From Lentinula raphanica (taxonomy: Eukaryota; Basidiomycota; Agaricomycetes; Agaricales; Omphalotaceae), in contig JANVFP010000009.1 of the NCBI GenBank assembly GCA_027919835.1, positions 1,426,001 through 1,490,000 of the forward strand: 64,000 nucleotides of DNA. The letters run 5' to 3'. The notes under the pieces are model-generated. The model made no database searches. It saw nothing but the letters and a program-made list of their open reading frames with translations, and was not told the origin of the DNA. Shown one piece after another: positions 42,956-53,749 of this stretch (position 1 is the stretch's first letter; each line of letters opens with the position of its first letter). The translations under genes and the position numbers were made by a program.

Positions 42956-43531
42956 TCAATCTGTTCTATCTAAAAGCTCGTCAATGGTTGAAAAGTTTCT
43001 AAGGCGTTCCAGGTAAGCTGTATATTTAGCATTCTGCATCTCCTCATAGCGCTCAGGATCAGCTTGTTGTAACTCTTTCTCAGTCATACAACCGTTCTCT
43101 ACCCACTGAAAGATAGGACCAGCTGTGTACTGAGTGAAAGACATCCGTATATCTCTTCCATTGACAGGTGTGTTAGAATGGGTAACAACAGCAGAGGGGA
43201 TTAGAACAGTAGCAGCGTGTGGAAAATCGATCACAAGTTTCAACTCCCAAAGAATGAGATGTGCACTTCTGCTGGGCTCAAACTTGCCCAGTGCAGTTAT
43301 TGCACACCACCCAAAAGGCCAGTTCAAGAAATCGCGATGTTTGAAGGTCCATACCTTCCCTCCGAGGTTGAAAGCGGCAGCAGCGAATACACCGGCAGGG
43401 AAGTTTCTAGGCAACTGTGGTAGTTTGTCATGCATCACGTCGCTCGCATGCTTGTATTCAGCATATACACGAGGGGCCCAGAGCGAGAATGCAGCTGTGA
43501 CAGCACTACCTTGAGTGTGCATAGAATGTAA
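42956..43531 (-). pseudogene. TET/JBP-like 2-oxoglutarate/Fe(II) dioxygenase, C-terminal catalytic part
   Basis: Open frame ending at 42956. It contains the fungal TET/JBP signature: FSLWAPRVYAEYK, NFPAGVFAAAAFNLGGK, then KHRDFLNWPFGWCAITALG with the iron-binding His-x-Asp, AHLILWELKLVIDFP, VTHSNTP with the distal His, and RMSFTQYTAGPIFQWVENG with the Arg that would hold 2-oxoglutarate. These enzymes oxidise methylated DNA bases and are expanded together with transposons in basidiomycetes. The N-terminal side ends at palindromic element 4 (43538). Most of the usual preceding domain is missing, so this copy is unlikely to be functional. Converges with the MULE gene 142 bases away. Confidence 0.8.
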
Positions 43532-43537
43532 CAGCTG

Positions 43538-46500
43538 ATACTGTAAAACTTTTGTAAAAAGTACCGATAAGTTATCGGGTACCTATTGCAAATAGTTGTG
43601 ATAACCCGGAGGGGGTCCCGGAAATGGCTCCGGGGGGTGGTCATGCCTGTCACCACCTGTCACATATGGCTTATATTTACTGTTTTGGGTAATTAATAAT
43701 CATCCAGATATTAAATAAGCAGTACATTTTCAAAAAAACCCGAAAATTCATAAAAATTCATAAAAAACCTAAAAATGGCCTGATTAGGTCAGATCAGGAT
43801 ATGTAAGCAAATGACCTCATATGATAAAAAATGATGTAGGGTCAATCTAGGTACTAGAAATAGCCCAAAAAATCACTAAAAATGCAAAAAATATTTAGGG
43901 ATGGTATAGAGCCTATTGCAGGCCCAGGCACATCAAAATTACCCAAAAAGGTAAAAATTGATCATGATCTCATCTTGTAGCAAAAAATCTGAAAAAATCC
44001 CAAAAATAGTCAAAAAATTCAGGGGTGCCTTGTTGGCCCTGAAAATGCAAAATAAAAAAAAATACGCGACAAGTGTAAAAATTTTCATCACTCCAAATCA
44101 TTCTAAATCCACTATACAGTCAGTATATATGATGTATATGCTATATTTAGCATCCTAGTACCTTTATTGGGCTAAAAATAGAACTTGATCTCATCTGATA
44201 GCAAAAAATCTGAAAAAATCATAAAAAATACTCAAAAAATTCAGGGGTGCTTTATTGGCCCTGAAAATGCAAAATAAAAAAATTTACACGACACAATTGA
44301 AAAACAACATCACTCCAAATCATACCAAATCCACTACACAGTCAGTATATATCATGTATATACTATTTTTAGCACCTCTAGTACCTTCAATCACTCAGTA
44401 TAGCTTATATCACTCGAGAATCATATCAGACTGACAACATTCAGTAAATATAATGTACATGATATATTTAGCACACCTAGTACCCTTAATGACTCAGAAC
44501 AGTTTATATTACTCAATATGTTCAGTACACTTAACACTCATCAAACCTCACACATGAAAACTCATAACAGTACTTACATGTATTATACTTAACACAGTTG
44601 ACAATGAAAATACTCAAAACAGTATTATCAGTCACTATACTTAACACACTTAACAGTCAAAAAATCGGAACAATGTTACTTTATATACATAACACACTCA
44701 TTGTTATACTATAACACACTTATAACAACGATTTTGGGCGCTTATGGGCGCTTATTTGGTGTTTTTGAGTTGAAAATCATTATAGCACACTCAATAATGT
44801 TTGTCTGGGCTCTATACTGTGTCAGGATGTTGTCTATATCATATTCTTCTAGATACAATTCAGAGAACTTGAAAATTCAACCTGTGGGGTTGGCTATATT
44901 GTGATCTTTAGAAATATAACAGTGTTTTATGTAAATGTCAATGCATATGTCCATGTAATGCAAGTATACTGATGGTGGTTCATGAGGGAATCACTCCTAC
45001 AGTCTACTAGAAGTGTCTGGACATGGTTCAGATACTCACTATGACTATTGGACTCTGTGATATACATGTACATGTTTCATGTACACTATAGATGTCTACA
45101 CTTACATGTAACAATAGATGTCATATTCAATGACCCCATTACAGATCTCTTTGCTGTATCACATAGGGTTAGCATAGAATAGGTTGTAGGATGACTCTTC
45201 TCATGACCCAGTAGCAGTTTGACTTCATAACATGGGTGTATGCATTGACATTTACATAAAACACTGTTATATCACAAAAGATCACAATATAGCCAGTTCA
45301 AAAGCTGTAATCTTGAGTTCTCCGAATTGTGGCAAGTGTAGTATGATATAAACAACATCCTGACACAATCTAGAGCCCACACAAAAATTATTGAGTGTGC
45401 TATTAATGATTTTCGACTCAAAAACACCAAATAAGCGCCCATAAGCGCCCAAAATCGTTGTTATAAGTGTGTTATAGTATAACAATGAGTGTGTTATGTA
45501 TATAAAGTAACATTGTTCTGATTTTTTGACTGTTAAGTGTGTTAAGTATAGTGACTGATAATACTGTTTTGAGTATTTTCATTGTCAAATGTGTTAAGTA
45601 TAATACATGTAAGTACTGTTATGAGTTTTCATGTGTGAGGTTTGATGAGTGTTAAATGTACTGAACATATTGAGTAATATAAACTGTTCTGAGTCATTAA
45701 GGGTACTAGGTGTGCTAAATATATCATGTACATTATATTTACTGAATGTTGTCAGTCTGATATAATTCTCGAGTGATATAAGCTATACTGAGTGATTGAA
45801 GGTACTAGAGGTGCTAAAAATAGTATATACATGATATATACTGACTGTGTAGTGGATTTGGTATGATTTGGAGTGATGTTGTTTTTCAATTGTGTCGTGT
45901 AAATTTTTTTATTTTGCATTTTCAGGGCCAATAAGGCACCCCTGAATTTTTTGAGTATTTTTTATGATTTTTTTAGATTTTTTGCTATCAGATGAGATCA
46001 AGTTCTATTTTTAGCCCAATAAAGGTACTAGGATGCTAAATATAGCATATACATTATATATACTGACTGTATAGTGGATTTAGAATGATTTGGAGTGATA
46101 AAAATTTTTACACTTGTCGCGTATTTTTTTTTATTTTGCATTTTCAGGGCCAACAAGGCACCCCTGAATTTTTTGACTATTTTTGGATTTTTTTCAGATT
46201 TTTTGCTACAAGATGAGATCATGATCAATTTTTACCTTTTTGGGTAATTTTGATGTGCCTGGGCCTGCAATAGGCTCTATACCATCCCTAAATATTTTTT
46301 GCATTTTTAGTGATTTTTTGGGCTATTTCTAGTACCTAGATTGACCCTACATCATTTTTTATCATATGAGGTCATTTGCTTACATATCCTGATCTGACCT
46401 AATCAGGCCATTTTTAGGTTTTTTATGAATTTTTATGAATTTTCGGGTTTTTTTGAAAATGTACTGCTTATTTAATATCTGGATGATTATTAATTACCCA

Positions 46501-46648
46501 AAACAGTAAATATAAGCCATATGTGACAGGTGGTGACAGGCATGACCACCCCCCGGAGCCATTTCCGGGACCCCCTCCGGGTTATCACAACTATTTGCAA
46601 TAGGTACCCGATAACTTATCAGTACTTTTTACAAAAGTTTTACAGTAT
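43538..46648 (-). mobile_element. Palindromic element 4 (3111 bp) in the TET/JBP-like gene
   Basis: Ends ATACTGTAAAACTTTTG on both sides, flanked by the whole CAGCTG hexamer on both sides (43532-43537 and 46649-46654). In elements 1-3 only one side keeps CAGCTG while the other shows CAG followed by GATAC. The arms are near-identical inverted copies with a centre near 45,090. A separate subfamily variant or a recombinant. Confidence 0.88.
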
Positions 46649-46654
46649 CAGCTG

Positions 46655-46933
46655 CGTTTACTGTTGGATTTGTTCCAGGTCTTCCGTTGACTAGTGGGCT
46701 CCAACGCAAAGGGAACAGGGGTCGACTGCGTTGCAGGACAGGCGATCGAGAAGGATTCCTCCAAAACAACAGTGGTGGAAGTCGGGCGGTCAGCCACTCT
46801 GTCGACACCTTTGCAGCCTGAGCTCTCGTCAGCTAGGCGCTCGTATGAAGCTGTATCAATGGTGGCCCGGAGAAGAGCAGAGAAGTCGAATGGAGTGGAA
46901 GGAGTGAGCGGTTGAACAATAGTAGGCTTGACC
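46655..46933 (-). pseudogene. TET/JBP-like gene, upstream exon
   Basis: Open frame after an acceptor at about 46933: VKPTIVQPLTPSTPFDFSAL, then a Ser/Thr-rich part, ending with the basic TSQRKTWNKSNSKRS at element 4. A basic cluster of this type usually precedes the fungal TET/JBP region. The ~150 residues expected between this and the catalytic part are absent, so the two halves do not simply rejoin. Confidence 0.45.
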
Positions 46934-47470
46934 TGTCATGCATGTTAGATAGACAACTGGGATCAGTAGACGCTAGCACACACCGCAGAACGCAAGTTAT
47001 AGCCCATTTCTCAATACGGAGCAGATATCTAAGGGAGGATGTTGAGGTAAGGCCTTGTATCAGGAAGAAGCGGGGGTGTGGTCCCAAAGCGTTGAATTGG
47101 CTCCCTTTCCACTGGGCGCTGCAGTTAGATCCTTCTGGATAGAATCATTGATCCTGCAGCGCCCGGCTTACGGGAGCCCTCTCAGAGCGCATCGGGTACA
47201 CATAGCGATCACTTACCTTGAAGGAAGTCGCAAAACGAGCGCGATCGACGCGGTCTGCCAGGGTTTTGTTGGGTAAAGCGGAATGGGTCTGCAATCGCCT
47301 ACTGTGTTTGTTGTGGGAGTGGCAGCCAAGGCCCGTTTGTTGTAGAAAGTGGAAGGGGGCGTTGATATCTGCGGTTCGAAGGCTTTGTGGTGGATGGTGG
47401 ACGAGGGAAAGTGAGTGCTTTTGGCGGTGGCACAGTCGAAAACATATCAAAAAACAAACAAATGCGTGTA
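46934..47470 (-). other. Region with possible further 5' exons of the TET/JBP-like gene
   Basis: A stretch ending ADRVDRARFATSFK followed by GTAAGTGATC (donor near 47217, - strand) could be an exon, but no clean start codon or continuous frame was found. Around 47123-47165 GGGCGCTGCAG and CTGCAGCGCCC form an imperfect hairpin. Confidence 0.3.
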
Positions 47471-47570
47471 TGTGATATGAAATTCCGGCGCTAAACGTGA
47501 TATGAAATCTTAGGTCTTTCTCCTCGATTTCTAGGTCTATCGGACGACCGATTCCAGCCTCCTCACCCAG

Positions 47571-48015
47571 AGATGGTCTCCCCGGTCCCTGGTTATGAGC
47601 CTTATGTGCAACCTCCTCCGGTCCAAGCAGCCAACCTCCTCCTTCAAATAGTTCATTACATTGAGGACTTCAATGACCTTCCTCTCCTGCAACGCATGAC
47701 GAGTTCCCCTCACCTGAGACGAATGAGGAGCGGGCTCTACCGGATGACTCGGTAGGACCGGACGACGGAGGAAAGGGATCCGTGGACGACAATGAAGCAA
47801 GAGGATCAGGAAACGACTCATCGACCATGCAGGAACGAGATTCGGCCTTGGTAGAACCAGTCGACAGAGGAAGGAGATCCATGAACCGCAATGAAGCAAG
47901 AGGATCAGGAGACGACCCATCGACCGTGCAGGAACGATATCCAGTGGCAGTTCAGGTTAATTCCCTTCCCCTCTTGAAGGAGTTCGTCTATGATCGACTC
48001 GGTCATCCCTGGTGA
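47571..48015 (+). CDS. Possible small + strand gene, unknown
   Basis: ATG at 47571 gives MVSPVPGYEPYVQPPPVQAA. A second frame, needing an intron or frameshift around 47700-47750, runs to a stop at 48015 and contains a 33-residue repeat (DNEARGSGNDSSTMQERD and NEARGSGDDPSTVQERY). A repeat length divisible by three favours coding. No family recognised. Confidence 0.35.
47765..47963 (+). repeat. 99-bp tandem duplication
   Basis: AATGAAGCAAGAGGATCAGG occurs at 47791 and again at 47890, with similar sequence before and after. The period of 99 bp (33 codons) keeps the + strand frame. Confidence 0.75.
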
Positions 48016-48053
48016 GGACCCGTATGCGTGTGGGGCATGAAATAAGATCTCTC

Positions 48054-48119
48054 GCTCTCGATGCGACGCTCTCTCTTGCTCTCGACGCGACGCTCTCTCT
48101 TGCTCTCGACGCGACGCTT
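48054..48119 (+). repeat. Minisatellite, 24-bp unit
   Basis: About 2.75 copies of GCTCTCGACGCGACGCTCTC plus TCTT, the first with one change. Encodes repeated LALDATLS in one frame, but I see no gene there. Confidence 0.75.
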
Positions 48120-48468
48120 ACGCTCCTTCTCTTCCTTTCGGCCTCAACCTCGTTCGACCCCGTCTACCAGCAGACGTATGCGGAGCTGCTTACACCGATG
48201 TTTCACAATTGTTATCCGGCATCAGTAGCATGCCTTACCTTCTACTGACTGTACACGCGATTGTTTTAAGAGATAGAATTCATGTTTTATGTAGCTACAT
48301 AACAAATATGAAGCGTACTTCTATCTCTGTAAGGCTAAAACATATACATTTTTTTGCTGTAATGGATATGAGTTTGTACCAAGAAAAACAGGACAAGAAG
48401 CAATAGCAACTATGTATGTCGACTGACATTTTTGAGTGACGACGTCGAAATTGTTGAATACATACAGC
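48120..48468. other. Intergenic, nothing recognised
   Basis: AT-rich sequence with stops in all frames and no repeat match. It lies downstream of the unknown gene ending at 48469. Confidence 0.35.
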
Positions 48469-49283
48469 CTACATTTTTGTACTGACTACGGCGCACATCG
48501 CGTCGTGGTCTTCGACGTCATTTCCACAGGTATCACACAGCTCAATAAACATACTAGAAGAGTTGTGCTTGAAAGTCATAAGATCGTAGGGCTGCTCTTC
48601 AGTTCCGCAGCCGGAAAAACCTTCCAATTCTATTATTCTCTCCGTAAGTTGGATGCAGGAGTGAGCGCAGATACAAACTTACCGTTGTTAACCTTCGAAG
48701 TAAGGGCGTCGAGTTTGATGTCATCGGGGATGGCATCCACCAGTGTAATTTCCCCATCAGAACTAAACCAATCTTGGTCGTTCTCATCTGTAAATTCTAT
48801 GCGTGAGCACCTGAGACGATGAGCAGGCGTTAGGTATCGTGCTTACTATTGATCGAGGTGGATCCGCCGCTCCCGCTGGCATTTCCTTTCTTGAGGAACA
48901 AATCGGGCTCATAATGTATAGCACCGTCGGGAGTAACAATAACGTCCGGTTGCCCAGCAAAGAGCTGCATCAGGAAAAATCTATCTAGGCCCAGGTTGCC
49001 TGGAGACACCCCCAAAATTCCAGGCAGTTTCAAGTTCTTGAAATGATTTTAAGTCAACCTTATGTCTTCAGGCTTACCTGAGTTGCTTTGAAAATCTTTG
49101 GAAATCTTTGAGAATCTCTGGGAAGCCTGAGAAGCCTAAGCTTTTGGGGGGTGTCTCTAGGCTCTCTGGGCCCAAGGTATTTTTCCTGATGTGGGCAAGT
49201 TCTGATAAGACCGAGGCAGTCAGAGACTGCAGAGATATGGCGGAGTCAAAGGAAACCCCACCTTGGTAAGCGGGGTCTTCTTG
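48469..49283 (-). CDS. 3' end of an unrecognised multi-exon gene (truncated by YR array)
   Basis: Exons 49283-49192 (open at its left, upstream end), 48968-48847, 48796-48683 and 48629-48469, with introns 48797-48846 and 48630-48682 in correct phase. Reads GVSFDSAISLQSLTASVLSE, then QLFAGQPDVIVTPDGAIHYE, SGSGGSTSIN, DQDWFSSDGEITLVDAIPDD and LCDTCGNDVEDHDAMCAV to the stop. A 223-bp MITE separates the first two exons, and taking it out restores Glu-Leu-Ala-Gln-Leu-Phe. The gene start is lost where the YR array begins at 49284. Splice phase and low stop content make it a real gene; function unknown. Confidence 0.6.
48969..49191. mobile_element. 223-bp MITE
   Basis: The inverted ends CATCAGGAAAAAT each continue with GGCCCAG, GCCT and GAGACACCCCC. 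Flanks TG/TG (CA/CA on -) suggest a 2-bp duplication. Removing it restores the reading frame of the surrounding gene. Confidence 0.8.
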
Positions 49284-50259
49284 CCTCTGCCTTTTGCACT
49301 CAGGTGGGACAGGAAGTTAGAGTTAGCCAACACTGGGCCAAAGCCCATAACATTCAGAGCGGATCATGGAGGGCTACATAATGGTACAGGATAGGTAAGG
49401 ATGTAGCTACATACCACTACATATATACAAACAAGAAGAACATACATGATATGAGGGAGAGGAGGGAGGGTGAAGGAAAAACAGGTAGATCAAGGTTAGA
49501 TCTATGTAGATAAGAGACAGTACAATGTAGAGGCTTATCAGACATGATCAGAGCGCACTGAGACACCAAAAAACCCAAGATCTAGCAAAGGAATCAACTT
49601 CTACAGTGTCTGATCACCTTAGATCTGTCTGGATGTGCTTTGGTATCTGTTCAGTGTCTTGATGGTGAAAAATGCGAAATTTCATACCAGATTCCTGTAT
49701 CTGAGACACCTCTGGAAGGCCTATAGTCTGTACAGATGGAGGAATGTGCTGGATAGTGAAATCAGAGCTCAAATAGAGCAAGGGGACATGCAGGCAGCCT
49801 CACCCAGGTCAGAGATGGTGGGGGAAGGAAAGGAAGAATGGGAGATCAAAAACTGATGATGAAACTTGCTTTTACAGGCCTCTGCTCAGACCTCTGGCAC
49901 CTGTAACAGCCACCATCAGGACCAGATCAACCCCATCATGATATGCCTGATGCATGTGAAGATGGGACCATGTGCAGCTATCAGCTGATGATCCAAGCGC
50001 CCCATAAGCGCTGGAAATGTCCGAAATATATCCAGAAACCCATGTGATGTGTCTAGGCATGGTCCAGAGTGATCTAGAGACTCTGGGAGTGAAATAACAC
50101 TCAAGTCCGCTTTTTGTGTTTTGAGTGTGCAACTCGAAATGACGATTGTGGGATAGCCAGTGAGCCAAATGCCTTCAAATTTGTTTTCATCCCGAAGAGG
50201 ACATGGAGCCGCACATTTTCACTTAAGACACCTAAGGGATCCATCCAGAACTGCATGGT
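49284..50259 (-). mobile_element. YR-retrotransposon unit, 5'-truncated
   Basis: Fixed 3' end at 49284 (CCTCTGCC on +). The 5' side stops at ACCATGCAG where the next unit begins. It has no gag or pol: the leader is joined almost directly to the 3' terminus. Confidence 0.8.
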
Positions 50260-51574
50260 CCTCTGCCTTTTGCACTCAGGTGGGACAGGAAGTTAAGGTT
50301 AGCCAACACTGGGCCAAAGCCCATAACATTCAGAGCGGATCATGGAGGGCTACATAATGGTACAGGATAGGTAAGGTTGTAGCTACATACCACTACATAT
50401 ATACAAACAATGAGAACATACATAATATAAGGGAGAGGAGGGAGGGTGAAGGAAAAACAGGCAGATCAAGGTTAGATCTATGTAGATAAGAGTTAGTACA
50501 ATGTAGAGGCTTATCAGACATGATCAGAGCGCACTGAGACACCAAAAACCCAAGATCTAACAAAGGAATCAACTCCTAGAGTGTCTGATCACCTTAGATC
50601 TGTCTGGATGTGCTTTGATGTCTGTTCAGTGTCTTGATGGTGAAAAATGCGAAATTTCATACCAGATTCCTGTATCTGAGACACCTGTGAAAGGCCTGTA
50701 GTCTGTACAGATGGAGGAATGTGCTGGATAGTGAAATCAGAGCTCAAATAGAGCAAGGGGACATGCAGGCAGCCTCACCCAGGTCAGAGATGGTGGAGGA
50801 AGGAAAGGAAGAATGGGAGATCAAAAACTGATGATGAAACTTGCTTTTACAGGCCTCTGCTCAGACCTCTGGCACCTGTAACAGCCACCATCAGGACCAG
50901 ATCAACCCCATCATGATATGCCTGATGCATGTGAAGATGGGACCATGTGCAGCTATCAGCTGATGATCCAAGCGCCTCATAAGCGCTGGGAATGTCCGAA
51001 ATATATCCAGAGACCCATGTGATGTGTCTAGGCATGGTCCAGAGTGATCTAGAGGCTCTGGGAGTGAAATAACACTCAAGTCCGCTTTTTGTGTTTTGAG
51101 TGTGCAACTTGAAATGCAGATTGCGGAAGAACCAATGAACCAAATGCCTTCAAATTTGTTCTCATCCCGAAGAGGACATGGAGCCGCACATTTTCACTTA
51201 AGACACCTAAGGGATCCATCCAGAACTGCATGGTGTAGAGCGAAATGTAAATCAAAAGCTCAACCAGACCATTCTGAGCACTTTGGTGAAAAAGTGTGCA
51301 TAACTCCAGACAGAGTGAGTATCATCACTAGGTCATAGTGGACAACTTGTAGGGGCAATAGAGCTCTGTATGCGTGCACAGTATAGTGGCAAGAGCACTT
51401 GAGGGTGGCCAGCAATTAAGTGTATTCATGTACACATTAGGTATGATGAAGGTGAAGACCTTCATGTACATACCTGTTGTGATGAATAGTGCACTATAAT
51501 TGCTGGGAGATGATCTGTGGTTTGCAGAGGCCTGCAGAAAGGCTCCCTACCCTTGGAATCCGCCTTCATGTCAA
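50260..51574 (-). mobile_element. Full-length solo YR-retrotransposon unit (1315 bp)
   Basis: From the 5' end TTGACATGAAGGCGG (51574 downward) to the fixed 3' terminus at 50260. It is a deletion derivative that keeps the ~1.15-kb leader and ~0.15-kb 3' end. It abuts the 3' end of element D without a gap. Confidence 0.8.
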
Positions 51575-51864
51575 CCTCTGCCTTTTGCACTCAGGTGGGA
51601 CAGGAAGTTAAGGTTAGCCAACACTGGGCCAAAGCCCATAACATTCAGAGCGGATCATGGAGGGCTATAAATTGCTATGAGATGTTGTTGAGGGGTGGAT
51701 GGTGGTGAGAGAAAATGTGAATGAGACGCGAGGTAAATGGTTGTATATCAGATTGGATGGTGTTACAATAATACTATTGTACAGTGTCAAGATCTTTGGG
51801 CTTGTTTCAGTGAAGCTAGTTGTAGTTCTGCCCTTACTGTAGGATTGTCTCTGATATATATTTT

Positions 51865-52794
51865 CTAAGCTGTAGAAGACCAACGTCCCAAGGCCATTAT
51901 CACAGATTCTGAAAGTCCAAGTCTGGCATAGAAGGTTGCACCACCAGCTCTGAGTGAATGTCCACCAAACTCCCTACCAACATAAGCAAAGAACCTGGAT
52001 TCAAACCAGGATCTAGAGGGGAGTGTTCCATCTTCACAGAGGAACAATGCAGGCCTGGCTCCATGTAGTTTGTCTCTGATAGAACAGTATTCCTTCAGTA
52101 GAGACACAGGAGTAGCCACTGCTTGATGACTTTGGAGAATATCTGTTCCATGGTAAAAAGGATCACTCTTGTGATAAGGCAAGTGGTAACCAGCTCTGCC
52201 ATTCTCAAACTTGAGAGAGGCCCGCTTGATCACCTTACGCCAGTCACACAGATCATGCTGATTAGGAACAGTGAGTTCACCAATGCGGTGACAGCCATAG
52301 AAGCCACAGCTCATGAGAGTTGCAAACAGAAGATCATCATAGGAGAGATGACGAGAGTCATAGAAGAGTTGGATATGAGAAATTTGAAGAGGAGGCTTCC
52401 TCTTGACTGGATCAGCTCTAACTTTCTTGGATCCTCTGATTGTAGCTTGAACCAAAGGATGAGCACGAGATTCATCAAAGTGAGGATAGAGTTGTTTGAG
52501 AAAGTGACGAGCACCAGAGAGATATTTGGGTCCAGAGGCAATGTGTCTGGATGTGTAGGCAATGTATCTGGAGAGTGTAGATGGAGTAGGATCCAGATCA
52601 AGTTTGTGTGAGGTGCAGAAGTGAATATAGTCCCTAGCACCTGTGGTATAGTTATTTTTAGTAGACTTTTCAATGGCATGGGCTTGAAGGAATAAAACCA
52701 AGTCATCTAACTTGTTCAAGTCCATAGGAGGGTGAGCAGAGCGCCCTTGTCTCTTCCTCTGCTCACCCATGGCCTCTAAAAGGACTCTCTCCAT
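51865..52794 (-). pseudogene. Tyrosine recombinase, element D (premature stop)
   Basis: Start MERVLLEAMGEQRKRQG. Has an N-terminal SAM-like helical domain and the catalytic fold with the first Arg in YGCHRIGELTVP, His-x-x-Arg in GGHSLRAGGATF and ALGRWSSTA. TAG then replaces the Trp codon present in copy B (AWKIYIRDNP), a few residues before the probable nucleophile Tyr. The remaining ~25 codons follow in frame. Confidence 0.85.
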
Positions 52795-53749
52795 CGCGCC
52801 GGCAGTAGCTCTCTTGGAGGCTCAAAAGTGCGGACGCGGTAGGAGGGGAACTGAAGCTTGAAGTCATCCAGTAGGAGTCTAGATAGAAGGTCTGCCTTGA
52901 TGTTATCCTTGCCAGGTATATGACGAACTCTGATGTCAATACCAGTCTTGAGAACTATACCAGCAATAGCTAGCAGGATGGAGTTGTGTGATGATTCTTT
53001 GACTGCAAGAGAGCTGAGCACTTGAACTGAGTCCAGGCTATCTGAGAAGAACAGTGCTCTTTTGGGTGGACTAGGTTTGGATGCAATGTGATGGAGTCCT
53101 GATAGAATAGCCAGCAGCTCCCTGAAGAAGATGTCTACTATTGGGCTGCCAGGAGCTGGATGCACTTGATAGCAAAACGCATTGCTGGCATAAACAAATG
53201 ACAGTCCTATATTGCTAGCATCAGTCCAGCACACAAAGTCTGCTTCACTGTCACTCCATGCTTGGGCATCTACAAATCGTATCCCAATGGCAGACTTGAG
53301 CATGTTAGAGAACCAGGTCAGGTCTCTATGCACTTCACCATTGATAGGGATGTGACGAAATTGGAGTGTTTTCCCACTCATTTTGCAATACATTTCTGTA
53401 AGAGCAGGCCTGGCCCATGGAAGAACATTGAGTGACCAGTTCAAAGAACCTGTGAGGTGCTGCCAGTCTCTGAGTGCAGCTTTACGATTGGGAGATGAGA
53501 GGAAAGTGTGGATGGCTTCCACAAGTCCATCTATGGATTCCTGAGTCAAAGAGATGGAGCCTTTCATGATATCCGTCAAGAAGCCAATGATTAAGAGCCA
53601 GACTCCCCAGTCTTGTTTCCTGTCTTCATAGGGGCAGTCAATCATGTCCCAAAAGACTAGAAGCTGTACTTGTCTCTTGGGATACTTCTTGCCATGAAAG
53701 GTGATCAGATTCCTCTTGAAGTCCCAGCCAAAGAAGTCATCCATGTAGC
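52776..53749 (-). pseudogene. RT (from YMDD) and RNase H, element D, 3' part
   Basis: Begins YMDDFFGWDFKRN and continues with thumb and RNase H: WTDASNIGLSFVYA, FRELLAILSGL, FFSDSLDSVQ and RHIPGKDNIKADLLSR, the usual Asp/Glu/Asp/Asp set. The N-terminal tail encoded by the adjoining unit (NFLSHLSAKGRG) is not part of RT. Overlaps the recombinase start by 19 bases. Confidence 0.85.

Larger units (their letters stand above)
51575..53749 (-). mobile_element. YR retrotransposon D, 3' half
   Basis: 3' terminus at 51575, tyrosine recombinase, RNase H and the second half of RT starting at the YMDD box. Its first half is at 60994-64000. The break lies between Asn-Leu-His-Val and Tyr-Met-Asp-Asp, where copy B is uninterrupted. 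Confidence 0.85.

Noticed and set aside
47537..47920. 127-codon - strand frame opposite the 99-bp duplication
   Set aside because: The + strand alternative keeps a 33-codon repeat with polar composition and is the more likely coding strand; the - frame looks like its shadow.
48054..48119. CRISPR-like array
   Set aside because: Units are directly tandem (24 bp) without spacers, so it is a minisatellite.
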